DNA from: Sutterella seckii
Lineage (GTDB): Bacteria > Pseudomonadota > Gammaproteobacteria > Burkholderiales > Burkholderiaceae_F
Length of the DNA: 64,000 nt
Reading direction: 5' to 3'
Assembly: GCF_009183815.1 (NCBI RefSeq)
Contig: NZ_WEHX01000003.1
Span: forward strand, 1-64,000
Shown here in pieces: positions 24,710 to 33,382 of the stretch (position 1 is its first letter; each line of letters starts with the position of its first letter). The notes below the pieces were generated by a model, which saw only the letters and a program-made list of their open reading frames with translations, was not told where the DNA came from and ran no database searches. The translations under genes and the position numbers were made by a program.

Positions 24710-25915
24710 TTACGCGCCGAAGCTTTCCGTGTGGATGCGCGGCTCAATCACGCCGATCTGCCGCAGCGCAGACGTGATGTCCGTCATGAAGGAGGTGGGC
24801 CCGCAGATATAGAAGTCTGCATCCGGGTCCTGACAGAAGTTGCGGATGTTGGCGGGCGTGATGCGGCCGGACGCGTCGAAGTCCTGTCCGAGATGGTCGT
24901 CGGGGCCGGGCTTCGTGAAGAAGACCGCCTTGGCGCCCTTCGGGAGCCCCTTCATCACGGCGTCGACCGTTTCCCTGAGGGGATAGGCGGCCTTATTCTG
25001 CGTCGAATAGAGGAAGTGCACCGAGCGGAGCGGATTTTCGGTCGAGAGCTCCTCGAGCATCGCCACCATCGGCGTGATGCCGATGCCGGCGGCAATGAGA
25101 ACGAGAGGATGATCGTCCTTCACGTCGTCGATGACGAAGGTTCCCGTCGGAGCCGTGAGCTCGACCTGATTGCCGACCTTGAGCGTATTGACGAGCTGGT
25201 TGGAAACGATGCCGGCAGGGGCGCCCTCCTTCGCGCGAATGGCCTTCACGGTAATGCGGAGCATGCCGGAGCCCTTTGCCTGCGAGAGCGTGTAATGGCG
25301 CGGCTGCAGGACCTGGAGACCGGGGACGTAGACGCGCAGCGTCACGTACTGGCCGGCCCTGTAAGCGGGAACCTGTCCGCCGTCGGCAGGAAGGAAGTAG
25401 AAGGAGACGACCCCCGGGCATTCCTCAACCCGGTTGACGCAGTCGAAGGTGCGCCATCCGCTCCAGCCGCCTTCCATCTGAGCCTTTTCCTTGTAGATGC
25501 CCGCTTCAGCCGCAATCAGGATGTCGGCGAGCTGCTGGTAGGCGGCCGCCCAGGCGGCGATCAGTTCAGGGGTTGCGGCATCGCCGAGCACTTTCTCGGC
25601 AGCGGCGAGAAGGCACTTTCCGACGATCTGATAGTGCTCGGGCTTCACGCAGAGCGCGGCATGGCGCTCCGCAATGACTTTGACGGCGCCGCTGAGATTC
25701 TGAAGGGCATCGATGTTTGCCGCGTAGAGAGCGAGGGCGGCCGCGAGCGTCTTTTGCTGCGTGCCGGCAGTCTGATGCGAAAGATTGAAGATATTGCAGA
25801 GCTCAGGGTGTTCAGCCAGCATGCGGCTGTACATGAGCTTCGTAATCTCAAGACCATGCGCCCTGATGGCAGGTTCCGAGGATTTGATAAGGGCGATCTG
25901 AGAGGACGTAAGCAT
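24710..25915 (-). CDS. hmp: Flavohaemoglobin (nitric oxide dioxygenase)
   Basis: A 401-residue flavohaemoglobin that converts NO and O2 to nitrate using NAD(P)H. The globin domain (about 1-138) carries the proximal-histidine segment RHAALCVKPEHYQIV. The FAD domain has RHYTLSQ and RAGQYVTLRVYVPG, and the NAD domain has AAGIGITPMV and the terminal YICGPTSFM. ATG 25915 is supported by AAGGAG with a 7-base spacer; an upstream in-frame ATG at 26005 is rejected because it adds a basic leader not found in the family. A palindrome upstream (26007-26022) may bind its regulator. It fits life in a nitrosative gut habitat. Confidence 0.93.
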   Translation of the reverse strand: MLTSSQIALIKSSEPAIRAHGLEITKLMYSRMLAEHPELCNIFNLSHQTAGTQQKTLAAALALYAANIDALQNLSGAVKVIAERHAALCVKPEHYQIVGKCLLAAAEKVLGDAATPELIAAWAAAYQQLADILIAAEAGIYKEKAQMEGGWSGWRTFDCVNRVEECPGVVSFYFLPADGGQVPAYRAGQYVTLRVYVPGLQVLQPRHYTLSQAKGSGMLRITVKAIRAKEGAPAGIVSNQLVNTLKVGNQVELTAPTGTFVIDDVKDDHPLVLIAAGIGITPMVAMLEELSTENPLRSVHFLYSTQNKAAYPLRETVDAVMKGLPKGAKAVFFTKPGPDDHLGQDFDASGRITPANIRNFCQDPDADFYICGPTSFMTDITSALRQIGVIEPRIHTESFGA

Positions 25916-26006
25916 AGACAACTCCTTGCCAATATTGGATCGAGCCCGGAAGGAGTCCGGTCTCGGAGATCGGATAAATCGCTTCATCTTGATTTGATAA
26001 TACACC

Positions 26007-26022
26007 TCAAAAACATTTGAGA
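26007..26022. promoter_or_regulatory. Inverted repeat upstream of hmp
   Basis: CTCAAA-AACA-TTTGAG is a perfect 6-base inverted repeat with 4-base spacing, 92 bases upstream of the hmp start. Spacing resembles FNR/CRP-type or NsrR-like operators, but the half-site is not a clear match to either. Confidence 0.35.
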
Positions 26023-26369
26023 AGTGTCGGAAATCAAAGAAATACCTACGACCGAAGACTTAAGTTCAATACGTGCAGAATGCCGTTCAATTGAAATTGC
26101 TATTTTCACATCCTAAAAAGCAATGATGGGTAACCCGAATGCACTGTCGTTTGTTGTCCGTTTTCAGCGTTGAATCCAGCACTGATTCTATATTTGTATG
26201 ATGATATATATGGATTTATAATAAACAATACAATTTGTTACATTTATTATTTTGCATTCAGGCTGGCAGAACGGCGAATCAAAATTCGTTCATGTATACT
26301 GCACATATGTTCGGTTGGTTCGATCGATTGCTAAAAATCGTTTCGGTATTTCGAACAGATTGACGCGCC

Positions 26370-26663
26370 ATGACGTCGGAGGAAACTCCTTTCATGGCTG
26401 CACTTCAGTGTGCTTTTTTCTCCTTTTTGTGGTTGATAAGGTTTCCGCGCGCTTAGATCGGCTGGTCCCCGGCAGGCGCTTCTGAAGAAATTCAGCGACA
26501 GGCGGAGCCTGCGACATCGACTGCAGGACTTTTCCGTGAACGGCAAAGGCTGCAGTCAAAAGTCAGCGCAGACGTCAGGGATCGGCTCCCCGCCATCTTC
26601 CGACGCAAATGCGCAGCCCTTTTGCGGCGGCCCGGTTTTCTCCTTTTCCGGGCCGCCGTTTCT
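26370..26663 (+). ncRNA. Candidate structured RNA with terminator
   Basis: Three short hairpins lie in a row: GGAG-GAAA-CTCC (26378-26389), CTGAA-GAAA-TTCAG (26482-26495) and a long stem whose outer arms are CTGCAG/CTGCAG (26521-26555), with inner CTTT/AAAG and CCG-TGAA-CGG. They are followed by an 11-base-pair terminator stem. Two loops are GAAA and one is TGAA, as often seen in folded RNAs. No known family is recognised; it is not RNase P, tmRNA or SRP RNA by their signature sequences. The 5' end is unknown. Confidence 0.35.
26625..26663 (+). terminator. Orphan intrinsic terminator
   Basis: CGGCGGCCCGG pairs with CCGGGCCGCCG (11 base pairs, 12-base loop) and is followed by TTTCTCT. No protein gene ends just upstream on the plus strand, which suggests an untranslated transcript. 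Confidence 0.7.
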
Positions 26664-26763
26664 CTATCTGCGTTTTCTACTTTACGCCCCTCGGCTTTTG
26701 TCCGCCGCGGCTTCCTGCTATCTTTTGAACGAACTTTGATTCGTTCATTCTGAGGATTTTTCC

Positions 26764-27228
26764 ATGATTGCGGGCAGGCTATCCCTGGGTCTCGGCAGCC
26801 TTCTGACGGCGGCGCTTCTCTTGAGCGGCTGCAGCGTCGTCAATGTGAACGGCACCGTCAGTACGGCGGACAACGACCTCTGCGTCGTTCCGCCCGAGGG
26901 GAAGGAGCCCGGGATGCACGCGCTCCTTCTGAAGCTTCTGCGCGAGAAGCGCTTCGACGTTCGCGAACTCCCCGCTCATACGCCGCCTTCGGCCTGCCGG
27001 CAGACGCTCGTCTACCGCTGGGGACTCGAGCAGTACTACGTGCCGGCGCTCGTGAAGCAGTATCCGGTCGCGTTCGACTTCTATCTCGGCGGCGAAAAGA
27101 CGGCGAATGCGAGCTTCGATCCGTCGAGGAATCCCATTTCTCCGCACGTCAAGTTTGTGAGGAGCTCCCGCTACTGGGCGAGAACGCTCGACCGGCTATT
27201 TCCCGGCCGGCCGCTGGTGGGCGATTGA
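26764..27228 (+). CDS. Small lipoprotein (related to 30669-31205)
   Basis: A 154-residue lipoprotein with signal MIAGRLSLGLGSLLTAALLL and lipobox LSGC (Cys22). The mature part has the pattern LCVVPPEGKEPGMHALLLK, a variable segment, ELPAHTPPSACRQTLVYRW, resembling the small outer-membrane lipoproteins named after Sbal_3080. A similar pattern (VCLLEND, LPSGAGPMTCPFVLTYD) occurs in the lipoprotein at 30669-31205, so the two are probably paralogues. Function unknown. It ends 14 bases before a bidirectional terminator. Confidence 0.75.
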   Translation: MIAGRLSLGLGSLLTAALLLSGCSVVNVNGTVSTADNDLCVVPPEGKEPGMHALLLKLLREKRFDVRELPAHTPPSACRQTLVYRWGLEQYYVPALVKQYPVAFDFYLGGEKTANASFDPSRNPISPHVKFVRSSRYWARTLDRLFPGRPLVGD

Positions 27229-27242
27229 ATCATCGACAAAGG

Positions 27243-27276
27243 AAAAGGCTCCGGAACTGCTCCCGGAGCCTTTTTT
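27243..27276. terminator. Bidirectional intrinsic terminator
   Basis: Arms AAAAGGCTCCGG/CCGGAGCCTTTT with U-runs on both strands lie between the convergent lipoprotein gene and fhs. Confidence 0.88.
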
Positions 27277-27332
27277 CAAATCTCAGCCGGGAAGACCCGG
27301 AGGTCTTCCCGAGTGATGCGCGAGCGCCGTTC

Positions 27333-28976
27333 TTAGGCGAGGCCCGTGATGCGGCCGTTGACGACGTCGATGCCCATCGCGGCGGGGCGCTTCGGAAGCC
27401 CCGGCATGCGCATGATGGAGCCGGCCATCGCAACGACAAAGCCCGAACCCGCATTGAGGATGAGGCGTTCAACCGGAAGGACGAAGCCCTTCGGAGCGCC
27501 GAGCGCCTTCGGGTCGGCCGTAAGCGAGAACGGCGTCTTCGCGATGCAGACCGGGAGCCTGTCGTAGCCGAGGTCGGACAAGCGCTTCAGATCCTTCATG
27601 GCAGCGGCGGAAAGCTTGACGCCTGCGCCCCCGTACACCTGCGTGACGATGGCTTCGATCTTGTCGACCACCGGAGCGTCTTCCGCATAGGTGTTGACGA
27701 GCGGATGCGGATCGTCGGCCGCCTCGACCACTTCGCGGGCGAGCTCCATCGCGCCTTCGCCGCCCCTGGCGAAGCCGTCGCAGACCGCAAAGCGGACGCC
27801 GAGCGCAGCGCAGCGCATGCGGATGGCTTCGACTTCCTCATCCGTATCGGTGTGGAAGTGGTTGAGCGAAACGACGATGTTGGGGCCGAAGTGGCGCAGG
27901 TTGGCGATGTGGGCGTCGAGGTTGACGAGACCGCGCTCGACCGCTTCGAGGTTGGGGGCGCCGATCTCGGGGAGCGGCACGCCGCCGTGCCACTTGAGGG
28001 CGCGCGTGGACGTGACGAGAACGACCGCGGCGGGCTTGAAGCCGGCGGCGCGGCACTTGATGTTGAAGAACTTTTCAGCGCCGAGGTCCGAGCCGAAGCC
28101 CGCTTCCGTAACGGCGTAGTCGGCAAGCTTCAGCGCGGCGCGGGTGGCGGCCACCGAGTTGCAGCCGTGGGCGATGTTGGCGAAGGGGCCGCCGTGAACG
28201 AAGGCAATGTTGCCTTCGATCGACTGAACGAGGTTGGGCTTGAAGGCTTCGAGAAGGAGCGCGAGGAGCGCGCCCGTGGCGCCGAGCTCGGCGCAGGTAA
28301 AGGGCGTGCCGTCGGGGCGCAGGCCGAGAACGATGCGGTCGATGCGAGCGCGCAGGTCTTCCATGTCGTTCGCGAGGCAGAGAACGGCCATGAGTTCGGA
28401 AGCGGCCGTGATGTCGAAGCCCGCTTCAGTCGGGATGCCGTTGGCCGGGCCCCCGAGACCCGTGATGATGTTGCGCAGCATGCGCTCGTTCACGTCCATG
28501 ACGCGGCGCCAGAAGATTTCCTTCAGAACGACCTGACCCTGATGACGGGCGTTGTCGAGAAGCGCGGCGAGAAGATTGTTGGCGGCCGTGATGGCGTGGA
28601 GGTCGCCCGTAAAGTGGAGGTTGATCGCCTCCATCGGGAGCACCTGGCTGTAGCCGCCGCCCGCAGCGCCGCCCTTCATGCCGAAGACCGGGCCGAGGGA
28701 GGGTTCGCGAAGCGCGAGCGCGGCGCTCCGGCCGATGCGCTTCAGACCCTGCGCGAGCGCGATCGAGGTGGTGGTTTTGCCCGAGCCCGCGGGCATGCCG
28801 GAAGTGGCCGTCACCAGAATGAGCTTGCCTTTTTCCTTGCGGGACGGGTCAAGCTGAACCTTGGCCTTGTCGCGGCCGTAGGGTTCGAATTCGGCGTCGG
28901 TGAGGCCCGCGGAATGCGCAAGCTCATCGATCGGAATGAGTTTGTGTTCCTGGGCGATTTCGATGTCGGTCTTCAT
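27333..28976 (-). CDS. fhs: Formate-tetrahydrofolate ligase
   Basis: A 547-residue enzyme that makes 10-formyl-tetrahydrofolate from formate, ATP and THF, feeding purine and formyl-Met synthesis or anaerobic one-carbon flow. The ATP-binding loop is MPAGSGKTTTSIALAQG (about 61-77). Other family stretches are KGGAAGGGYSQVLPMEAINLH (only part quoted: GGAAGGGYSQVLPMEAI), FTGDLHAI and GNIAFVHGGPFANIAHG. Length matches the usual about 555 residues. AGGAG lies 6 bases before ATG 28976. A single-gene unit bounded by terminator-like sequences. Such formate-fixing enzymes are common in anaerobes. Confidence 0.95.
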   Translation of the reverse strand: MKTDIEIAQEHKLIPIDELAHSAGLTDAEFEPYGRDKAKVQLDPSRKEKGKLILVTATSGMPAGSGKTTTSIALAQGLKRIGRSAALALREPSLGPVFGMKGGAAGGGYSQVLPMEAINLHFTGDLHAITAANNLLAALLDNARHQGQVVLKEIFWRRVMDVNERMLRNIITGLGGPANGIPTEAGFDITAASELMAVLCLANDMEDLRARIDRIVLGLRPDGTPFTCAELGATGALLALLLEAFKPNLVQSIEGNIAFVHGGPFANIAHGCNSVAATRAALKLADYAVTEAGFGSDLGAEKFFNIKCRAAGFKPAAVVLVTSTRALKWHGGVPLPEIGAPNLEAVERGLVNLDAHIANLRHFGPNIVVSLNHFHTDTDEEVEAIRMRCAALGVRFAVCDGFARGGEGAMELAREVVEAADDPHPLVNTYAEDAPVVDKIEAIVTQVYGGAGVKLSAAAMKDLKRLSDLGYDRLPVCIAKTPFSLTADPKALGAPKGFVLPVERLILNAGSGFVVAMAGSIMRMPGLPKRPAAMGIDVVNGRITGLA

Positions 28977-29200
28977 GAGGACTCCTAAATTAACAAAAAG
29001 GGAAATCGGTCTCTGATGCGGACTTTTGTTGTTCTCGGAGGAACGGAGCCGCTTGGGGAGCGGCTCCCGGAAAGAGCCTCTTCACTCATTCGGAGTATGC
29101 GCGAAATCTGGCGCGCGATGGCGCATTCCGGGAGCAGAAAATGCGAAGCGCCGCAGTTCGCTAAGGAAGAGCAGCGCTTTCAGATGAGGATGGACCGGCG

Positions 29201-29827
29201 TTAGAGCGGGTCGCCCGAAAGAAGCAGGAGACGCGCAATTTCTGCGGCGTTGTGGAGGTCGAGCTTCCTGTAGGCGCTGCCGCGGTGAACCTGCACGGTT
29301 TTTTCCGAGATGCCGAATTCGGCGGCCACTTCCTTGTTGGAATAGCCCTGGGCGACCATGCGGATCACTTCGCGCTCGCGCTGGGTGAGCTGCTCGAGGC
29401 GCGACTTGAAGTCGGCAACCTCAGCCTGATCGCGCCGCATGGCTTTGTTGCGCGCAACGGCGGCTTCGATCGTATCGATGAGGCGCGATTCCTTCGGCGG
29501 CTTCTCAATGAAGTCGAAAGCGCCGTTCTTCACGGCATTGACGGCCATGTCGATGTCGCCGTGACCGGAGACGAAGACGATCGGGAGGTCGCAGCCGATG
29601 TCCTTGAGCTTGTTCTGGAGCTCCAGACCCGACATGGAAGGCATGCGCACGTCGAGCAGAATGCAGCCCGGACGGCGGAAGTCGGCAGAGGCTAGGAACG
29701 TGCCGGCGTCGCTGTATTCCGCGCACTCGTAGTTTTCGCCCGAGAGGAGGAACGACCACGACGAGCGCACGGCGCTGTCGTCGTCGATGATGCGGATGAG
29801 GGGCTTATTGAATTTGCTGTCCATCAT
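29201..29827 (-). CDS. FixJ-type response regulator (orphan)
   Basis: A 208-residue response regulator. The receiver domain has acidic pocket IDDD (14-17), phospho-acceptor Asp59 in LLDVRMPSMSG, and VSGHGD for the switch Ser/Thr region, with Lys in IEKPP. The C-terminal LuxR-type helix-turn-helix covers LTQREREVIRMVAQG to VQVHRGSAYRKL. FixJ/TtrR/TodT-like proteins use this layout. No histidine kinase gene is near, so its signal is unknown. ATG 29827 and ATG 29824 are both possible. It faces the 30082 gene across a 250-base divergent promoter region. Confidence 0.88.
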   Translation of the reverse strand: MMDSKFNKPLIRIIDDDSAVRSSWSFLLSGENYECAEYSDAGTFLASADFRRPGCILLDVRMPSMSGLELQNKLKDIGCDLPIVFVSGHGDIDMAVNAVKNGAFDFIEKPPKESRLIDTIEAAVARNKAMRRDQAEVADFKSRLEQLTQREREVIRMVAQGYSNKEVAAEFGISEKTVQVHRGSAYRKLDLHNAAEIARLLLLSGDPL

Positions 29828-30081
29828 TTCATTCGTCTCGCTGAAGCGCTTTCGGATCCGCCATCAGGGGTAAATGGCAGAAAGAACTTCAATCTGGGTG
29901 CGAATCGTAAAAAACAGAGAGTATTGTAACGGGCTATGTGTGCCGCAGAGGCCGGCAACAGACTCAAATATACGATTTAGATACTTTGTGAGTACCGACT
30001 CTCATCTGATTGGGATAAAAGATGCTGCAGGAAGAACACGCTTCAGAATTTCTCGAGGAAGACGGCCGCACGGAGCGCCCC

Positions 30082-30576
30082 ATGCGCCGGCGCGACCGCG
30101 AGCTTTCCTTTACCGACACGCTTCGCGTCATCAGGAATGCCGACTATGCCGTTCTCTCAACCGTGGATGAGGCCGGATACCCCTACGGCGTTCCGGTGAG
30201 CCCGGTGCTCGAGGGCGAGAAGCACCTTTACTTTCATTCGACGCGCGCCCTGAGCAGAAAGGCCGACAACATGCTCGAGAATCCGAAGGTGTCGCTCTGC
30301 TTTGTTGCTTCCCAAAAGACGCTCCCCCTTGAATTCACGGTCGACTACGCGAGCGCCGTCGTCGCGGGACGGGCCTGCCTCGTCATGGACGAGGAGGAGC
30401 GCCGTCATGCGGCGCTTCTCATCTGCGCCCGCCATGCGCTTGAGGCCGGAAAGGAAAAGGCTGAGGCCTATTACGCAGAGGGCGGCCGCGCCATCACGAT
30501 CTGGCGCGTCGATATTGAGAGCGCTACCGGAAAGTCCCGCGGCTGGGACCGCATTTCTACCGGGCTCGCCCGCTGA
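30082..30576 (+). CDS. Pyridoxamine 5'-phosphate oxidase-fold (NimA-like) protein
   Basis: A flavin-binding split-barrel protein of the NimA/PNPOx-like family. It starts MRRRDRELSFTDTLRVIRNA, matching the usual MRRxDRE start of NimA-type proteins, and continues with LSTVDEAGYPYGVPVSPVLE and LYFHSTRALSRKADNM. GGAG sits 6 bases before ATG 30082; an in-frame ATG at 30022 would add 20 residues with weak signal. About 164 residues. Relatives bind FMN or heme-like cofactors and have been tied to nitroimidazole reduction, but resistance should not be assumed from the fold alone. It is a plausible target of the divergent regulator. Confidence 0.82.
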   Translation: MRRRDRELSFTDTLRVIRNADYAVLSTVDEAGYPYGVPVSPVLEGEKHLYFHSTRALSRKADNMLENPKVSLCFVASQKTLPLEFTVDYASAVVAGRACLVMDEEERRHAALLICARHALEAGKEKAEAYYAEGGRAITIWRVDIESATGKSRGWDRISTGLAR

Positions 30577-30668
30577 AAAACGGTATTCTTTCGAACACGG
30601 GCGCGGCAGGCTCTCTTTGCCTCCAGTGCCGGCAATCCTTTTTTGTTCCAAATCCCAGAGGTTTCACA

Positions 30669-31205
30669 GTGCTTTTTTCGAAGGCAATTCCGGCAGCGGT
30701 TCTTGCAGCGTCACTTGTCGGCTGCGCGTCCGGAACAACCGGGCGCGTCGATGAGACGGCCGATTTTGCTCCCGTTTCCTACCGCTCGGTCTGCCTCCTC
30801 GAGAACGACGCTGTGAAGAGCCCGAAGCTTCCGGATGCGATTGAGTCGGGGCTCAGGAAGGCGGGGGTCGAGGTGACGCGGCTCCCCTCCGGAGCTGGTC
30901 CCATGACCTGTCCCTTCGTCCTCACGTACGACGTTCCTTCCGAGGACGGGCTTGTGAGCGTCGTCCGCTTCCAGACCTTCGAGCACGGCATTCCGCGCGT
31001 CGACGCCGCGGGCCGTGCGCCCGCCGGGCGCGCCCTCACGGTGAATGCCGTCGAGGCCTACGTGCAGGAGCTTTTCTCGAAGCTCGCTCACCGCAATCGC
31101 CCGGCAGCGGACGAGAACGTCCCTTCGGCTTCCGTCACGCCGCCCGCGGCCGCGAAAACCTTCCGCAGCGTCCCTTCGTGGCAGGCCCCGGATTCCGGCA
31201 AATAA
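30669..31205 (+). CDS. Lipoprotein, paralogue of 26764-27228
   Basis: A 178-residue lipoprotein starting at GTG 30669, supported by AGAGG with a 7-base spacer. Signal MLFSKAIPAAVLAASLVGC gives acylated Cys19. The mature region contains FAPVSYRSVCLLENDAVKS and LPSGAGPMTCPFVLTYD, sharing its layout with the lipoprotein at 26764-27228, and ends in a proline/alanine-rich tail. Two cysteines after the lipobox (in SVCLLEN and MTCPF) could form a disulfide. Function unknown. Confidence 0.75.
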   Translation: MLFSKAIPAAVLAASLVGCASGTTGRVDETADFAPVSYRSVCLLENDAVKSPKLPDAIESGLRKAGVEVTRLPSGAGPMTCPFVLTYDVPSEDGLVSVVRFQTFEHGIPRVDAAGRAPAGRALTVNAVEAYVQELFSKLAHRNRPAADENVPSASVTPPAAAKTFRSVPSWQAPDSGK

Positions 31206-31252
31206 AGCATTCGCGGGCGGACGGCAGTCCGAACGCTTAAAATTGTTTACGA

Positions 31253-31358
31253 GCAGTGCGCTGGAGGTACCACGGCTTTTCTCCCATCGGGAAGCGAAGC
31301 CGCGGTTGAGAGACACTCCCAACATCGGATCAGGTTCATACCTGCGGCGAGAAGCGCT
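31253..31358 (+). ncRNA. Probable TPP riboswitch upstream of thiC
   Basis: Closing stem GCGCT/AGCGC (P1) encloses GGAG/CTCC (P2), a P3 hairpin ACCACGGC/GCCGCGGT and the hallmark TGAGA in the 3-2 joint, as in thiamine pyrophosphate aptamers. The second sensor arm (CATCGGATCAGGTTCATACCTGCG, positions about 31323-31346) departs from the usual CCTGATC core, so the aptamer is divergent. The adjacent 10-base-pair hairpin and thiC 85 bases downstream fit a control element. Confidence 0.7.
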
Positions 31359-31362
31359 TTCA

Positions 31363-31394
31363 GCAATGCAGAAGTTCATCGGGATCTTCTGCAT
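31363..31394 (+). promoter_or_regulatory. Hairpin between riboswitch and thiC
   Basis: AATGCAGAAG pairs perfectly with CTTCTGCATT across an 11-base loop, directly 3' of the TPP aptamer and about 48 bases before the thiC start. It lacks a U-run, so it is more likely part of an expression platform than a terminator by itself. Confidence 0.55.
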
Positions 31395-31441
31395 TCCCTC
31401 CGGCACAGTGCTTTTCAACCTTTTCTTCATGGAGAAGCGCT

Positions 31442-33088
31442 GTGACGAATTCCAAGCAGCAGATTCCGAGAGTTGTCCCGCAGCGGGACGCATCCCCCTG
31501 CGATCGTCTTTTTGCGGGGAGGCTCCCCGGGGTCCGAGTCTACGGAAAGTCTCAGGCGGGCGAACCCGTGCCCTTCAGGCGGATTGATCTTGCGCCCACG
31601 CCGGCAGCCTTCGGAGGCGGCCGGCAGCCCTCGATTCATCTCGCCGACGTGACGGGTCCCTTCGGCGAAGGCGACGGGACGGACGCGCCCCTGAGGCGCG
31701 CGCGGCCGGCTCCGGGCGCTCCGACCCAGTACGAAGCGGCGAAGGCGGGCGTCATTACGCCCGAGATGTCCTTTGTCGCCGAGCGCGAGAATCTTCGGCG
31801 CGATGCGCTCGAAGAGGAGCTCGAGTCGCTCGGGAACCCAAAGGCGAAGGCGCTCTACGAGCGCTCTGCAAAGGCAAAGCGCTTCACGCCCGAAGACGTG
31901 AGGGCGCTCGTCGCCGCGAGGGAAGCCGTCATTCCGCTCAACTTCTGTCACCCGGAAGCCGAACCCATGGCGATCGGCCGGGCCTTTGCCACGAAGGTGA
32001 ACGCCAACATCGGCACGTCCTCGATCTCGAAGGACTGGCACGAGGAAATCGAGAAGCTCCGCGAGGCGCTCTTCTGCGGCGCGGACACGGTGATGGATCT
32101 TTCGACCGGCGCGCACATTGTGGAAACCCGCGAGGCGCTCCTGAGGAGCTCCCCGGTTCCTGTGGGCACGGTGCCGATCTACGAGGCGCTCGAGCGCGCC
32201 GGCAAGCCCGAAGACCTCTCCTGGGAGCATTTCCGCGACGTCATGGAAGCCCAGGCGAAGCAGGGCGTCGACTACATGACGATCCATGCGGGGGTGCTGA
32301 AGGACCATGTGGCGCTCACGAAGGAGCGTCTTACCGGCATCGTCTCCCGCGGGGGCGGCCTTCTTGCCGCGTGGATGCATGCGAAAAAGGAGGAGAACTT
32401 CCTCTACGTCCATTTCGACGAAATTCTCGAGATTGCCCGCCGTTACGACGTGACGCTCTCCCTGGGCGACGGTCTGCGTTCCGGGTCCGTGCATGACGGC
32501 TGCGACAAGGCGCAGTTTGCGGAATTGAAGACCCTCGGCGAACTCAACCGCCGGGCCGCGGAAGCGGGCGTGCAGGTGATGATCGAGGGGCCGGGGCACA
32601 TCGTTCTCCCGAAGGTGGAGCTCAATCAGAAGCTTGAGGATGAGTGGTGCAGCCGGGCGCCTTTTTATACGCTCGGGCCCCTCGTAACCGACATGGGCGC
32701 CGGGTACGACCACATCACGGCGGCAATCGGCGGCGCGCTGATCGGAGCGGCCGGCTCGGCCATGCTCTGCTACGTGACTCCGAAGGAGCATCTCGGACTC
32801 CCCGATGCGGCGGACGTCCGCGAAGGCATGGCCGCCTTCCGCATTGCCGCCCATGCCGCGGACCTCGCCCGCGGCATTCCCGGAGCAGACCTGAGGGACC
32901 TCGCCATGAGCTCCGCGCGCTTTGAATTCCGCTGGAACGACCAGTTTGCGCTGTCGGTGGATCCTGCGAGAGCCGCGGCATTTCACGATGAAACGCTCTC
33001 CGGGAGCGGCGCGCGTGAAGCGCATTTCTGCAGCATGTGCGGACCGCAGTTCTGCCCGATGAAGCTCGCCCGCGATCTTTTTGATTGA
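31442..33088 (+). CDS. thiC: Phosphomethylpyrimidine synthase
   Basis: ThiC is the radical-SAM enzyme that rearranges aminoimidazole ribonucleotide to hydroxymethylpyrimidine phosphate for thiamine synthesis. The 548-residue protein has conserved blocks [50 protein letters not shown] and [12 protein letters not shown], and the unusual C-terminal cluster motif CSMCGPQFC. The N terminus is shortened relative to some homologues. GTG 31442 is preceded by GGAG with a 7-base spacer. It lies behind a TPP riboswitch, so it should be switched off by thiamine pyrophosphate. No other thi genes are in the window. Confidence 0.95.
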   Translation: MTNSKQQIPRVVPQRDASPCDRLFAGRLPGVRVYGKSQAGEPVPFRRIDLAPTPAAFGGGRQPSIHLADVTGPFGEGDGTDAPLRRARPAPGAPTQYEAAKAGVITPEMSFVAERENLRRDALEEELESLGNPKAKALYERSAKAKRFTPEDVRALVAAREAVIPLNFCHPEAEPMAIGRAFATKVNANIGTSSISKDWHEEIEKLREALFCGADTVMDLSTGAHIVETREALLRSSPVPVGTVPIYEALERAGKPEDLSWEHFRDVMEAQAKQGVDYMTIHAGVLKDHVALTKERLTGIVSRGGGLLAAWMHAKKEENFLYVHFDEILEIARRYDVTLSLGDGLRSGSVHDGCDKAQFAELKTLGELNRRAAEAGVQVMIEGPGHIVLPKVELNQKLEDEWCSRAPFYTLGPLVTDMGAGYDHITAAIGGALIGAAGSAMLCYVTPKEHLGLPDAADVREGMAAFRIAAHAADLARGIPGADLRDLAMSSARFEFRWNDQFALSVDPARAAAFHDETLSGSGAREAHFCSMCGPQFCPMKLARDLFD

Positions 33089-33129
33089 GAGCCGGGCTTC
33101 GCTTAGAGGTTTCCCGCAGTTTTGAGGTA

Positions 33130-33161
33130 TTACCCGGCGGTCTTTTTTCGCTCCCGGGTAA
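33130..33161. repeat. Inverted repeat between thiC and metQ-like gene
   Basis: TTACCCGG pairs with CCGGGTAA across 16 bases, with a T-run inside the loop. It may be a weak thiC terminator or an operator for the lipoprotein gene downstream. Confidence 0.45.
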
Positions 33162-33382
33162 ACTTCAATCCATCGCAGGCCCCGAGGGGGCGTATCTCAC
33201 AATCGAATCCTTCCGGATGTTTCCCGTCTGAGCTCGCGGAGCTCCTCATCTTCTGTCCGGAAACAAGTTGGAAACCCTCTTTCCGACGCGGTTCGAAATC
33301 GCTTTCCAAGATTCAAGAAAGCTTGCTTCCGGCGCCCTGAGCGGCGCGCGAAGCAGGCATGCCAGACCAAAAGGATTTTCCC

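Larger units (their letters stand above)
25916..26763. other. Long AT-rich intergenic region
   Basis: About 850 bases without a convincing protein gene and with clearly lower GC than the surroundings, especially 26030-26350. It contains the hmp promoter side, a possible promoter element (TATACT at 26295-26300), several short hairpins and an orphan intrinsic terminator at 26625-26663. Possible reading frames of under 80 codons here have odd composition and no ribosome sites. Confidence 0.6.

Noticed and set aside
26252-26485. 77-codon plus-strand frame in the long gap
   Set aside because: No ribosome site and odd amino-acid make-up; the region looks untranslated.
26370-26560. RNase P, tmRNA or SRP RNA in the 26 kb gap
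   Set aside because: The signature sequences of these RNAs are absent; only short hairpins are present.
24614-28988. Long plus-strand frames opposite hmp and fhs
   Set aside because: Composition is typical of GC-rich antisense frames, rich in Arg, Glu and Val, and hmp and fhs are certain.
31260-31350. TPP riboswitch read on the minus strand (GAACCTGATCC present there)
   Set aside because: The minus strand has no TGAGA or P1-P3 order, whereas the plus strand has both and faces thiC.
33280-33310. tRNA-like GGTTCGAAATC
   Set aside because: No matching acceptor stem, anticodon arm or CCA-proximal context could be built.
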